A stretch of DNA of 64,000 nucleotides, taken from Proteus faecis. GTDB lineage: Bacteria > Pseudomonadota > Gammaproteobacteria > Enterobacterales > Enterobacteriaceae. The notes beneath the pieces are model-generated. The model saw nothing but the letters and a program-made list of their open reading frames with translations, had not been told where the DNA came from and did not search any database. How positions within the stretch are numbered: position 1 is the first letter of the stretch; every line of letters starts with the position of its first letter. A program made the position numbers and the translations under genes. The stretch lies in NCBI RefSeq assembly GCF_003144395.1, contig NZ_PENZ01000034.1, positions 434,001 through 498,000 on the forward strand. Reading direction: 5' to 3'. Positions 7,930 through 17,430 of the stretch are shown here, in pieces.

Positions 7930-10333
7930 GATAATTTTTATACTAAAAACATCTTTACTATTGATATTAAATGTATACCCTTTTTTTTCTATTGCGCACA
8001 GTAATATTCATCCTTTATACAAAAAAGTATTATCAAACATTGATAATAAAATTATCGATAGCTTATTAATTAATGAGCATCCGGACGGCTATTACTCAAC
8101 AAATTTACATATCAACAACCAGAAAAAAGAAACTATTATTTTATATTATGAAAATAAAGATGGAATATTAACGCCAAGGATTAATGTTGATAACTTAATT
8201 CGTTTAAATATCTCACCATCTTTTTATAATATCCCTTTGGATTTAAATTCTGATTTCTTATTAAGTGATTACAATATTGATTTTAAATATAATTTTTCAA
8301 CACAATCATTATATTTAACCATTCCACAGAAAGCATTAGAAAATAAAAAAAACAAACTATCAGATCAAGTTTTATGGGATGATGGTGTCCCTGCTTTATT
8401 TAGCTCATATTCCTATTTTGGCAAATATAACAACAAAAATAAAATAGATCATAAAATCAATTTTAATTCAGGTGCTAATTTAGGTGCTTGGCGAGTACGT
8501 AGTCAAAGTTATTATCATTACACTGATAAGCAACAGCAGTTCAAATTATACTCACTATATGCTTATCACCAATTAAATACGCTGTTGGCAACTCTGAATA
8601 TGGGTGAGTTTCGGCCAATAAGTAGAATGTTATCGACGGATAAATTGATTGGATTCCAACTCATATCAAGCAATTTGCTCTCTGGTAATGACCTCTATAT
8701 GAACAGCCCTATCATAGAAGAAATAGCAGAATCCAATGCTGAAATTAAAGTGAAACAGCAAGGAAAAACAATTTATGAAACTATTGTTCCTCCAGGTCCT
8801 TTTGTTTTAAATGATTTACCTGTTATAGGGAGCAATGAATTAGTATTAGAAATAAAAGAGGCTGATGGGCGTATAAGAAAAAGTACGCATTACTTTACTT
8901 CAATGCCAAATCAATTAAAAAAAGGTCGTTATCAATATAATTTTATTTCTGGATATTCTTATGATAGATACAATCAGCATAACAACTCAAATGAGAAGCC
9001 TATTTTTTTACTGAGTGAATTCTCTTATGGCATTAATCAAAAAATAACGGCCTATGGTGCAATCAGAAAAATGCTTAATCACAATACCTTCTTTTCAGGA
9101 TTATCATTGGATTTAGGTCATTGGGGGGGGTTAGCGAGCGATATTAGTTATTTTAACTATAATAACCTATTAAAATATCAATTGCGCTACCATAAACGCT
9201 GGAGCAATACTGGTACTTCTTTAAATATATCCTCTAGCCATTACCAATCAATAAAAGATGATGATAATAGCAATAAAAAAAGTCAAAAAGATAGAATAAA
9301 AAATAGATATTCAATTTCTCTTTTTCAACCCATTAAATATTTTGGTACATTCTCTCTTGGTTACCATCAAAATTCCTTTACCAAAATAAAAAATAATTTT
9401 ATGATAAATACCTCTCTCTCATCTTCTATAAAAAAAATACATTATAGTGTAAAATATCAATATGAAAATAAAGGACATTATAATGATAATCATTTTTCTT
9501 TAAATTTTAGGATCCCATTAATAAGTAAATCTCATTCTTATCATTGGATAAACAATCAATTTAATTATCATTCAAATAATAAAAGTTATATAAATAGTAC
9601 AACTATAGGTGGGAGTTTACTAGAACATCATCGCTTAGGATATTCTATTAATTACCAACGGAATTTTAGCAACCCGAATGTTAACCAGAATACCTCACTA
9701 AATGCACAATATAGAGGGGAATACCAATCTTATTCTATTAATACTACTAACTCGCCTAATAACACCTTTTTCAGGTTAGGAGTTAATGGTGCGATAGTTA
9801 TACATCAAAGTGGAATTACCTTAGCATCTAATTTAAGTAATACTTTTGCTATTGTAAATACTAATGGCATAGCCGGAATTAAAACTAATAACTCGTCAAA
9901 AACCACTACAGACAATAATGGTAATTTAATATTATCGAACATCACTCCATATCGTAAAAATATTATTGGACTAAATATACGTTCGTTACCCAAGTTTAGT
10001 AGTACAAACACTCAAAGTAAAATTATCGTTCCTACATTAGGTGCAGTATCAAAAATCAATTTCCCTGTAAATATGGGCTATAATGTTTTGTTTACCTCAA
10101 ATACACCTATTCCGTTTTCTGCAAATGTAATGGTATTTGATAATAATAATAATCTTAGTTCTACTGACTTTGTCTATGATCATAATAGAATTTTTCTCTC
10201 GGGAATAAAAGAAACAGGATGGGTACAAGTAAAATGGGGAGATGCAGAAGAAAAACAATGCATCTTCCATTATGACATAAAAAATGAAATAAAAAATAAC
10301 TCACTTATTAAAAAAGAAATTAGCTGTCAATAA
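7922..10333 (+). CDS. Fimbrial outer-membrane usher
   Basis: An 803-residue usher. It has a signal peptide (to about SIAHS), an N-terminal chaperone-binding domain, a beta-barrel with a plug region (PPGPFVLNDLPV is the classical usher motif) and C-terminal domains with a paired cysteine near the end (EKQCIFH and ISCQ). The start is ATG 7922, which overlaps the chaperone stop by eight bases and has AAGGA seven bases upstream; the in-frame GTG/ATG codons before it lie inside the chaperone gene. The gene is strikingly AT-rich apart from an eight-G run at 9123-9130. It would form the secretion pore and assembly platform for the fimbria. Confidence 0.88.
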   Translation: MSKIIFILKTSLLLILNVYPFFSIAHSNIHPLYKKVLSNIDNKIIDSLLINEHPDGYYSTNLHINNQKKETIILYYENKDGILTPRINVDNLIRLNISPSFYNIPLDLNSDFLLSDYNIDFKYNFSTQSLYLTIPQKALENKKNKLSDQVLWDDGVPALFSSYSYFGKYNNKNKIDHKINFNSGANLGAWRVRSQSYYHYTDKQQQFKLYSLYAYHQLNTLLATLNMGEFRPISRMLSTDKLIGFQLISSNLLSGNDLYMNSPIIEEIAESNAEIKVKQQGKTIYETIVPPGPFVLNDLPVIGSNELVLEIKEADGRIRKSTHYFTSMPNQLKKGRYQYNFISGYSYDRYNQHNNSNEKPIFLLSEFSYGINQKITAYGAIRKMLNHNTFFSGLSLDLGHWGGLASDISYFNYNNLLKYQLRYHKRWSNTGTSLNISSSHYQSIKDDDNSNKKSQKDRIKNRYSISLFQPIKYFGTFSLGYHQNSFTKIKNNFMINTSLSSSIKKIHYSVKYQYENKGHYNDNHFSLNFRIPLISKSHSYHWINNQFNYHSNNKSYINSTTIGGSLLEHHRLGYSINYQRNFSNPNVNQNTSLNAQYRGEYQSYSINTTNSPNNTFFRLGVNGAIVIHQSGITLASNLSNTFAIVNTNGIAGIKTNNSSKTTTDNNGNLILSNITPYRKNIIGLNIRSLPKFSSTNTQSKIIVPTLGAVSKINFPVNMGYNVLFTSNTPIPFSANVMVFDNNNNLSSTDFVYDHNRIFLSGIKETGWVQVKWGDAEEKQCIFHYDIKNEIKNNSLIKKEISCQ

Positions 10334-10373
10334 TTAATAATTATATTCTTACATATTTATTGAAGAGTTTTAT

Positions 10374-10955
10374 ATGAAATCAATAAACATAATGGTTTTA
10401 ATCCCTATATTATTACTATACTTTCCTTTTATTGCTTTATCTGAAAATAGAAGAGGAAGTTTACCACCTCCAGTAAACTGTGATATTTACATACCTTATA
10501 CCACTGTATTTAGCAATATAACTTCTGATGATTTTACTGCATCTCATGCAGGAGCATTAGCTAATGAAGACTATAGTGAAGTTATTCTGCTATCATTTGA
10601 AAATTGTTCACAAACTAATACTGAAATAACAGTAAGTATTGATAATAAAAGTATTGATTTTAATAATGGCTACTTTATAAATCATGCAACTGGCCCCACG
10701 GCGAGTAACAATATTACATTTCAATTGATTAATGATGAAAATAATCCTATTAATTTAAACCAGAAAAATAAATTCACTAAAATCATTGATGAACATAATG
10801 AAGCACATTTTCACTTTTTATTAAATTATGTCAAGAAAGATGATCTCCCTCCAATGCCAGGAAGTATAACTACTCATATCATGTTTAATATGGAAGCGAA
10901 CGATCAGATTATTGAGTCAGATAAATTAATAGACATAGGTTATCAAGAAGACTAA
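10374..10955 (+). CDS. Second fimbrial subunit-like protein
   Basis: A 193-residue secreted protein with a signal peptide (to about FIALS) and pilin hallmarks: an early cysteine (PVNCDIYIP), a second in FENCSQTN and the ANNIT-like region ASNNITFQLINDENN. It is too short to hold the lectin-plus-pilin architecture of FimH-type adhesins, so it may be a minor or tip subunit. It ends in a long acidic tail (EANDQIIESD and beyond) after the expected last strand, resembling the tail of the first pilin. It starts 40 bases after the usher, with GAAGAG before the ATG. Confidence 0.68.
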   Translation: MKSINIMVLIPILLLYFPFIALSENRRGSLPPPVNCDIYIPYTTVFSNITSDDFTASHAGALANEDYSEVILLSFENCSQTNTEITVSIDNKSIDFNNGYFINHATGPTASNNITFQLINDENNPINLNQKNKFTKIIDEHNEAHFHFLLNYVKKDDLPPMPGSITTHIMFNMEANDQIIESDKLIDIGYQED

Positions 10956-11036
10956 AAAATAAAGTGATAATAAATATTATAAGTATATTAATTATCAGAT
11001 AATAATTTAGTCTATTTTTTTATTACTACATTACTT

Positions 11037-11069
11037 GGGCAGTGGATATTATTTCTTAATCCACTGCCC
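11037..11069 (-). other. Perfect 11-bp hairpin with the ydbL stop codon in its loop
   Basis: GGGCAGTGGAT (11037-11047) pairs perfectly with ATCCACTGCCC (11059-11069). On the minus strand the 5' arm codes for the last residues of YdbL and the TAA lies in the 11-base loop. No T-run follows on either strand, so it is not a standard terminator. Confidence 0.6.
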
Positions 11070-11384
11070 ATTAATGCCTTTTACAAACTCACCTTCATTG
11101 GCTCTTGCCACTAATTTCTCACCTGCAAGCCGAGCAACAGATTCTGGTGTTACTTGATTCGTTTTAGCGATTTCAGCATATTTTGTTTTTCTAGCTTGAT
11201 TTATTTCATCAACAAGCTGCTGGGCTTGCTTGTTATTTGTCTGTACCAGTTCAATATAACCGCTAAAGGTTTCCCCAACTAATCCTTGTGATCTCGCTTC
11301 ATCAAGTGTTAAAGCCATAACATTCGTGCTCGTTAGAGCAATGATTATCCCAAAACTTAACAGATATTTTTTATAATTCATCAT
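11049..11384 (-). CDS. ydbL: YdbL family periplasmic protein (DUF1318)
   Basis: A 111-residue protein with a signal peptide cleaved near NVMA. The mature part closely follows E. coli YdbL: LTLDEARSQGLVGETFSGY, then EINQARKTKYAEIA and a C terminus INGQWIKK. It is the last gene of the ydbH-ynbE-ydbL operon, starting eight bases after the ynbE stop. YdbH and YnbE have been described as an intermembrane bridge for lipid homeostasis, with YdbL a periplasmic accessory factor. That role comes from E. coli work. Confidence 0.88.
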   Translation of the reverse strand: MMNYKKYLLSFGIIIALTSTNVMALTLDEARSQGLVGETFSGYIELVQTNNKQAQQLVDEINQARKTKYAEIAKTNQVTPESVARLAGEKLVARANEGEFVKGINGQWIKK

Positions 11385-11391
11385 TTATCCT

Positions 11392-11598
11392 TTAAAAAAT
11401 GGCGCTGTTATTTTTTAAGAGATCTTCCACTTGTCTATCTATTTTTACATTAATCTCATGTTCGATTTTTACATTCATATTAATATTTATCGGTTTATCC
11501 GGTGTTGCGACCTCTAATCGAATACATCCGGTTAAAATTGATATTCCCATTGCCATGATCGTGAATAAAAATAGATTTTTTAAGAATAATGGTTTCAC
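11392..11598 (-). CDS. ynbE: YnbE outer-membrane lipoprotein
   Basis: A 68-residue lipoprotein with signal peptide and lipobox LTGC at about residues 22-25. It is followed by a short chain rich in Asn and Ile (PININMNVKIEHEINVKID) like E. coli YnbE. The start is GTG, overlapping the ydbH stop as GTGA (11595-11598), so translation is probably coupled. YnbE is thought to multimerise and pair with the C-terminal end of YdbH at the outer membrane. Confidence 0.88.
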   Translation of the reverse strand: MKPLFLKNLFLFTIMAMGISILTGCIRLEVATPDKPININMNVKIEHEINVKIDRQVEDLLKNNSAIF

Positions 11599-14231
11599 TC
11601 TGACTCACTCCCTAAATCTGATAAGCTTTTTTCTAACCACTCTTCCAATTGTGAACCAAATCGTAAACTTCGCCATAATTGAAAGACATTTTCTTCGTGA
11701 CGATAATTGAAATTAACCTGGCGACGTTTATCTTCAAGGGGATTTGTTCCTCGAATCTCAGCTTCTAGCACTAACTCACCTAAATTACTTAAATTCACAC
11801 GAGTCCAAGAACGACTGATTTCTAGATAACGCAACCATGCCATAGCAACACCGGCTGACATGTTATTATTATCAATCGAATCAACAAAATCTTTATCAAG
11901 CCTTAACGTTAAATAAGATGAATTAGCCAGCCAACCATCTTTAATAATCCATTGATTATTGCTAATAAAAAATGGGAACTCACCACTTACTTTACCTGAT
12001 GCTGCGAATTGCGTCACTTTTAATAAAGTAAACAGATGACTTAATTGAATATTATCAACAGAAATAATCGCTGCGTCATGTTGTGGTATTGCTAATTTTG
12101 CTAAAGATAGTGTTCCATCCAACATTGCTACATTAACGTTAGATAAGACTAATGGCTTACTTTCAGTTGCTGGATAAAAACCTTTAAGATCGGCTGTAAT
12201 ATCGGTCATTTCAAAAAGATTATTAACACGCTTTATTCGTAACTGAACAGGCTGTTTTACACCAAGTTGCCATTCATCACCGTTTAAACGCCAAGGTAAG
12301 ATAAAATCTAAACCTTCTAGGATGCCATCTTTAAGCCACATTCCCCCTTGTTTAACAACAAGGTGACCACCAGCAATTAATCCTTGTCCTGGTGCAATAG
12401 AAAAATCTGCTTGCGTATATAACTCACCTTTATCAAGCGTAATTCCTAAATCTGCGGGGATAAGTGATTGAAAAACATCAATTGGCTGTAACGGCCAACG
12501 CATTTGACCTCTTAATCTTGCTCCATCCCAACGTGTATTAATTGCAATTGGCCCTATATTGGGTTTGGCACTCAATTCACCTTTTACATTAAAATTAAAG
12601 GGGGATTTACCACTCACCGTAGCAATAAAATCTGTCTTATCTAAAAAACCACCAGCAGGAAAATCAATGCGCTGACTCGTTAATTTTAGCTTTCCATTAA
12701 ATGTCGACGTTTTATCATCTCTATTCCAACGAAATGGGCTTAGCAAAGATAATCGTGGTGCTGTCATTACGGTATGTTGATATTTTAAAACATCAAAACC
12801 TGTGTTGAGTTTTTCAAAACTCACTAATTTATCAACCCAAGAACCTGTCCCTGCAATATCCCAACGCGCTTTTAATGGTAGTAAATTCCCATCGCCCCAA
12901 TAGCGCCATTGCCAAGTTCCATTATCAGGTAAAAAATTAATAGCTTTACCTTGGAAATGAATGCGGTAATCTCCCCAAATACTATCTTGGGCAACAACTA
13001 TCGCATTTAAACGCCCATTAAAACCTTTTGATGAAAGTGTGGTTCCGGCTAAAGGTAAACGAGCATCTGTGACGGTAAGCGTTTCAGTGACTGGTCCTTT
13101 AAAACGAAATAAAGAACCAGATTGAAATTCAATAGTAGGATTGGTCAACATGCCAGTAACTTTAACTGGTAATTGCGCAGTGGCTTGCATTAATTCTTTA
13201 TTAATAACACCTGTGATTTGAATAGGGATTTGAGCATCTAACCAATTAACTGCTGTTTCAGGGATCGATATCACTAAATTTCCTTTCCCCGCTTTGCCTT
13301 CTGTCATCACGTTTAATCGCGCAGTTAATCTTAAATCCGCCAATCCTTTTTGCCATTGGGCAATATTAATATTTACACCACCTCGCAAAGGTTGATCTAA
13401 TCCAAACCATTCCCAACGGCCTTGCTCAATAACAATATTTTCAGATGTGACTGTCCATGGTAATAAAGCCAATGCGTGACCACCACCCTGTTCAGCAACT
13501 GAAATAGTGCCAGATTGTCCTATCCATTCAAGAATAAAAACTAAAGGATGAGCATAATCAGAAGCTAATAAAGTGGCATTGATGGTGCCTTTTTCTGGTA
13601 ATGACGCAATATCTAGAGGAAGCGCTATTTCTGCAGCAAGTTCAATATTATTGTCATCAGGTAAATTCACTTTAAGCTGTTTAATATCAAGCCACTGGTT
13701 ATCTCTAATAAAAATAGCAAGTTGAGCATTTTTTCCTTGGTAAGAAATTAAACGCCCATTATTTTGTGTTTTTAGCTGTAACGCACCTTGATAACGGCTA
13801 TTTTCTTTTAAAAACACATTGTCGATATTGACAGATAAATGAGGTATTGAGGTGAGTAGTGAATTTATCTCAAGAGGAACGGTTGCCGTTTCTTCTTGCT
13901 TACTTGCAGGCATCATTGAAAAACATTTTTCATCAATGGCAAGTTGCTGGCTATTAAATTGAAGTTTATCAATCTGCTCTTTTTGATAAGAGAAAACAAA
14001 GTTATCAAGATTAGCTAAAGTGCAGCTCTCTGTCTTTAATGCGATATTTTCAACTGAAACGCCCATAGGCTGTAACTTGGGCTGTGATAACGAAAGTGTT
14101 ACACCTTCAGGTAAGTAATAATCGGCAACAACTGGCAACCAACGAGGAATTGATACCCATAAAGCAGTGCCTATTAGACTGGTGCCTAGTAGTATCATCC
14201 CTGTCCATTTGATTGTTTTTCTTAACAACAC
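11595..14231 (-). CDS. ydbH: AsmA-like intermembrane phospholipid transport protein YdbH
   Basis: An 878-residue protein (E. coli 879) with one N-terminal membrane anchor at about residues 8-28. It continues as a long beta-rich periplasmic chain typical of AsmA-like or repeating beta-groove bridge proteins. YdbH acts redundantly with TamB and YhdP in moving phospholipids between inner and outer membrane. It heads the ydbH-ynbE-ydbL operon, with overlapping stop and start at ynbE, and is divergent from ldhA, as in E. coli. Confidence 0.92.
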   Translation of the reverse strand: MLLRKTIKWTGMILLGTSLIGTALWVSIPRWLPVVADYYLPEGVTLSLSQPKLQPMGVSVENIALKTESCTLANLDNFVFSYQKEQIDKLQFNSQQLAIDEKCFSMMPASKQEETATVPLEINSLLTSIPHLSVNIDNVFLKENSRYQGALQLKTQNNGRLISYQGKNAQLAIFIRDNQWLDIKQLKVNLPDDNNIELAAEIALPLDIASLPEKGTINATLLASDYAHPLVFILEWIGQSGTISVAEQGGGHALALLPWTVTSENIVIEQGRWEWFGLDQPLRGGVNINIAQWQKGLADLRLTARLNVMTEGKAGKGNLVISIPETAVNWLDAQIPIQITGVINKELMQATAQLPVKVTGMLTNPTIEFQSGSLFRFKGPVTETLTVTDARLPLAGTTLSSKGFNGRLNAIVVAQDSIWGDYRIHFQGKAINFLPDNGTWQWRYWGDGNLLPLKARWDIAGTGSWVDKLVSFEKLNTGFDVLKYQHTVMTAPRLSLLSPFRWNRDDKTSTFNGKLKLTSQRIDFPAGGFLDKTDFIATVSGKSPFNFNVKGELSAKPNIGPIAINTRWDGARLRGQMRWPLQPIDVFQSLIPADLGITLDKGELYTQADFSIAPGQGLIAGGHLVVKQGGMWLKDGILEGLDFILPWRLNGDEWQLGVKQPVQLRIKRVNNLFEMTDITADLKGFYPATESKPLVLSNVNVAMLDGTLSLAKLAIPQHDAAIISVDNIQLSHLFTLLKVTQFAASGKVSGEFPFFISNNQWIIKDGWLANSSYLTLRLDKDFVDSIDNNNMSAGVAMAWLRYLEISRSWTRVNLSNLGELVLEAEIRGTNPLEDKRRQVNFNYRHEENVFQLWRSLRFGSQLEEWLEKSLSDLGSESE

Positions 14232-14380
14232 ATCATATTCCTTTTAAACAAACCTGAATCATCCACTTACCTCGTTAAATTGTTTATAATGATAGTATTA
14301 ATTTCTTTCATATTGGGGCTGGATAATTCTTGTTTTTCCAGTCTCTGAATAAAAATTTAATCGAGAGTAGAGAAGACTGG

Positions 14381-15379
14381 ATGAAAATCGTTTCCTATAG
14401 TACTAAACATTATGATCGTAAGCACATGGAATGGGTCAATCAACATAATGGATATCATTATGATATTGAATATTTCGATTTTAATTTAACAGAACAAACT
14501 GCAAAAAATGCCGTTGGCGCTGATGCTGTCTGTATTTTCGTCAATGACGATGCAAATCGTGCGGTTTTACAAGAGCTTGCTAGCCTTAATATACGTATCC
14601 TCGCATTACGCTGTGCTGGATTCAATAACGTTGACTTAGAAGCTGCCACTGAATTAGGCATAACAGTTGTCCGTGTTCCGGCTTACTCGCCAGAAGCGAT
14701 TGCAGAACATGCTGTTGGCATGATGCTATCACTTAATCGTCGTATACACAGAGCTTATCAACGTACTCGTGATGCTAACTTCTCATTAGAAGGCTTAACT
14801 GGCTTTAATATGCATAATCGCACTGCCGGTATAATTGGTACAGGTAAAATAGGATTAGCGACATTACGCATATTAAAAGGCTTCGGCATGAAATTACTGG
14901 CTTATGATCCTTATCCAAATCAAGCAGTACTGGATTTAGGTGCCGAATATGTCGATTTAGCAACAATTTACAGAAATTCTCATGTGATTTCATTACATTG
15001 CCCATTAACCGCAGATAATCATCACCTATTAAATGAAACTGCTTTTGCACAAATGAAAGATGGTGTGATGATTATTAACACTAGTCGTGGTGCATTAATT
15101 GACTCTGTAGCTGCAATTAATGCATTGAAACAAAGCAAAATTGGTGCATTGGGAATGGACGTTTATGAAAATGAACGCGATCTTTTCTTTGAAGATAAAT
15201 CAAATGACGTGATCCAAGATGATATTTTTCGCCGTCTTTCTTCTTGTCATAACGTGCTGTTCACAGGACATCAGGCTTTCTTAACAGAAGAAGCCTTAAT
15301 TAGTATTAGTGAAACAACACTGCACAATATTAAAGAAGTTGCTTCAGGCATTGAGTGCGTTAATCAGATCAAAGCTTAG
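14381..15379 (+). CDS. ldhA: Fermentative D-lactate dehydrogenase
   Basis: A 332-residue cytosolic NAD-dependent enzyme reducing pyruvate to D-lactate. It closely follows E. coli LdhA. The nucleotide-binding motif is GTGKIGLATLR, and the catalytic Arg, Glu and His lie in NTSRGALID, YENERDLFFED and TGHQAFLT. The E. coli protein begins MKLAVYSTK, which corresponds to MKIVSYSTK at ATG 14381. The longer in-frame TTG start at 14330 adds an unrelated 17 residues and is rejected. It is divergent from ydbH and followed by a strong hairpin. Confidence 0.96.
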   Translation: MKIVSYSTKHYDRKHMEWVNQHNGYHYDIEYFDFNLTEQTAKNAVGADAVCIFVNDDANRAVLQELASLNIRILALRCAGFNNVDLEAATELGITVVRVPAYSPEAIAEHAVGMMLSLNRRIHRAYQRTRDANFSLEGLTGFNMHNRTAGIIGTGKIGLATLRILKGFGMKLLAYDPYPNQAVLDLGAEYVDLATIYRNSHVISLHCPLTADNHHLLNETAFAQMKDGVMIINTSRGALIDSVAAINALKQSKIGALGMDVYENERDLFFEDKSNDVIQDDIFRRLSSCHNVLFTGHQAFLTEEALISISETTLHNIKEVASGIECVNQIKA

Positions 15380-15407
15380 TTCTAAGCATTAAGAATAAAC
15401 CTAATAA

Positions 15408-15447
15408 AAGCCCCCTTGCCGTAGATACGCTAAGGGGGCTTGTTATT
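15408..15447. terminator. Terminator between convergent ldhA and chemoreceptor genes
   Basis: AAGCCCCCTT (15408-15417) pairs perfectly with AAGGGGGCTT (15432-15441). T-rich sequence flanks it on both strands (TGTTATTT on plus, TTATTAGG on minus), so it can serve both genes. Confidence 0.8.
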
Positions 15448-15464
15448 TATTATCGATGTGAGGC

Positions 15465-17063
15465 TTATTTTTCTTGAGTATCGATAACTTCCGTTGATTG
15501 CGTTGGAACAAAAGGTGAAAGCGTTTCTTTCTCTTCATCCACTTTAAATTGTGAAACCAATTTAGCTAATTGATGAGCTTCATCATCCATATTCGCTGTG
15601 ATAGTGGCTGATTCTTCAACTAATGCTGCATTTTGTTGAGTAACGGTGTCCATTTCACTGACAGCTAACGCAATTTGGTTTATACCCATACTCTGTTCAT
15701 TAGAAGCAAGAGCAATCTGTTGCATAAAGTCATTCACCTGATTAATTGTTGTAACAATCTCTGACATTGAACGTCCAGCTTGCGCAACTTGCTGCGAACC
15801 AACATTGACTTTATTAACAGAGTGCGTAATCAACTCATTGATCTCTTTTGCAGCTTCCGCACTACGACTAGCTAAATTACGCACTTCAGATGCAACAACG
15901 GTAAATCCTCTGCCTTGTTCACCCGCTCTTGCCGCTTCAACTGCTGCATTCAATGACAAAATATTCGTTTGATTAGCAATACTGTTAATAATGTCATTGA
16001 TATCTGCAATTTTCTTCGCACTTTCAGAGATTGAATGCATAGTTTCGACCACGCTATCCATCACATTTTCGCCGTTTTGGGCAGATGCAGTTGCTGTTAG
16101 TGCTAATTTGCTTGCTTCACGTGAATTATCTGCGTTTTTTTCAACGGTTGTTTTAATTTGCTCCATGCTCGCAACCGTTTCTTGTAATGCACTCGCCTGC
16201 TCTTCAGTACGGGAAGATAAATCGGTATTTCCTGTCGCGATTTCGCTTGCACTAACACTAATAGTATTAACGGCATTCTTTACGGAAGAGATCATATGGC
16301 TTAATGAATTCTTCATCTTATTCATTTCATTGAATAACAAACCAAATTCATTAGTACCGTGATTCTCTACACGCATGCTTAAATCGCCTTGACTCATTTT
16401 ACTAAAGATATTGATTAACACTCGAATATTGCTAATAAAAGTATGGGAAAACCAACGCAATATAAAGATAAATAAGAGAATAACGATAGTACCAGTAGAA
16501 ATTGACACCATCATCAAGCGTTCTTGAGATGTTTTTGCAATATCGATATAACTATTTTCAATACCATTAGCAACCGCATAATATTTCATAGTAATATCAT
16601 TTAACTCGTCCATTTTAGCACTGGCCGAGTGTGTTGTTAGCTCACCTTTACGCAGTCTATCCAGTGCACCGGTGAAAATATCAAGCAGTTCATCAAAACG
16701 CTTCGTCATATCATCAGCTAATTCTCTCCCCTCTAAGGTGAGTTTTTCTGTATCTGACCAACGGTGGATCTCTTCACGGGTTATTTCAATATATTCTGCT
16801 GTTTGGTGAAAATATTTTGCTGAAGGTTTTTCATTAACACGCAATTGCCCATCTAACCCATTAATATTTGCCCTGATCACGGCCATTTGATATCGCGCTT
16901 TGCCCATAAGTAACATTTGCTGACTTAGGCTATTTGATGAAACGAAATTATTATAGGATCGAGTGGAAGCATCATAACTAAAATAAATAATGCTCATAAT
17001 CAACGCAAATAAAATGGCCAGCATGACCTTAACGGTCTTTTCTATACTGATATTTTTAAACAT
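15465..17063 (-). CDS. Methyl-accepting chemotaxis protein
   Basis: A 532-residue receptor. TM1 is at about residues 10-30, then a periplasmic helical-bundle sensor to about 185, TM2 at about 187-207 and a HAMP domain to about 260. The long cytoplasmic hairpin has the conserved tip [23 protein letters not shown]. The C terminus ends in DTQEK, without the NWETF-type pentapeptide that tethers CheR and CheB in Tar and Tsr. I prefer the second ATG (17063) because GGA lies eight bases before it; the ATG at 17069 is too close to that element. A sigma-28-like promoter lies about 170 bases upstream. The ligand is unknown. Confidence 0.92.
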   Translation of the reverse strand: MFKNISIEKTVKVMLAILFALIMSIIYFSYDASTRSYNNFVSSNSLSQQMLLMGKARYQMAVIRANINGLDGQLRVNEKPSAKYFHQTAEYIEITREEIHRWSDTEKLTLEGRELADDMTKRFDELLDIFTGALDRLRKGELTTHSASAKMDELNDITMKYYAVANGIENSYIDIAKTSQERLMMVSISTGTIVILLFIFILRWFSHTFISNIRVLINIFSKMSQGDLSMRVENHGTNEFGLLFNEMNKMKNSLSHMISSVKNAVNTISVSASEIATGNTDLSSRTEEQASALQETVASMEQIKTTVEKNADNSREASKLALTATASAQNGENVMDSVVETMHSISESAKKIADINDIINSIANQTNILSLNAAVEAARAGEQGRGFTVVASEVRNLASRSAEAAKEINELITHSVNKVNVGSQQVAQAGRSMSEIVTTINQVNDFMQQIALASNEQSMGINQIALAVSEMDTVTQQNAALVEESATITANMDDEAHQLAKLVSQFKVDEEKETLSPFVPTQSTEVIDTQEK

Positions 17064-17231
17064 GGTCATATTCCATCAAAATATACAGAATTTTTTATCT
17101 GTACATTTGTAAGATATCAGAATGCACTCTTTCTCTCTGACAAAGAGCATATTCCCTGGTGTAAATAAAATAAGGCTAAAAAAATTTATTCATTAGAATA
17201 TAAAGGCTCGTAGGATCTGCCTTCATTTATA

Positions 17232-17259
17232 ATGTCGGTAATAATGAGGGAAAACTTTA
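17232..17259 (-). promoter_or_regulatory. Flagellar sigma-28 (FliA)-like promoter
   Basis: On the minus strand, TAAAGTTT (17259-17252) is a perfect FliA -35 element. Twelve bases later ACCGACAT (17239-17232) resembles the GCCGATAA -10 element. The usual spacer is eleven. It points toward the chemoreceptor gene, a typical FliA target. Confidence 0.5.
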
Positions 17260-17430
17260 GAGTGCAGTGAAAACCATTTTTCATTTATAAAATAAACGAT
17301 TACTTTATCCACCAATACGCAAATTATCTATACAATATCCCGTAATGAAGGGGATTTCACTCATAAAAAGATAATTTATTAGTTATTTTTTAGTTTTTGT
17401 AATTTTATTTGTTTATTTTCATCTTAAGCT

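Noticed and set aside
14330-14380. Longer ldhA start at TTG 14330
   Set aside because: The 17 added residues have no counterpart in E. coli LdhA, whereas MKIVSYSTK at 14381 aligns with its start.
15991-16362. 123-codon plus-strand ORF inside the chemoreceptor gene
   Set aside because: It is antisense to the conserved signalling domain, whose codon constraints explain the open frame.
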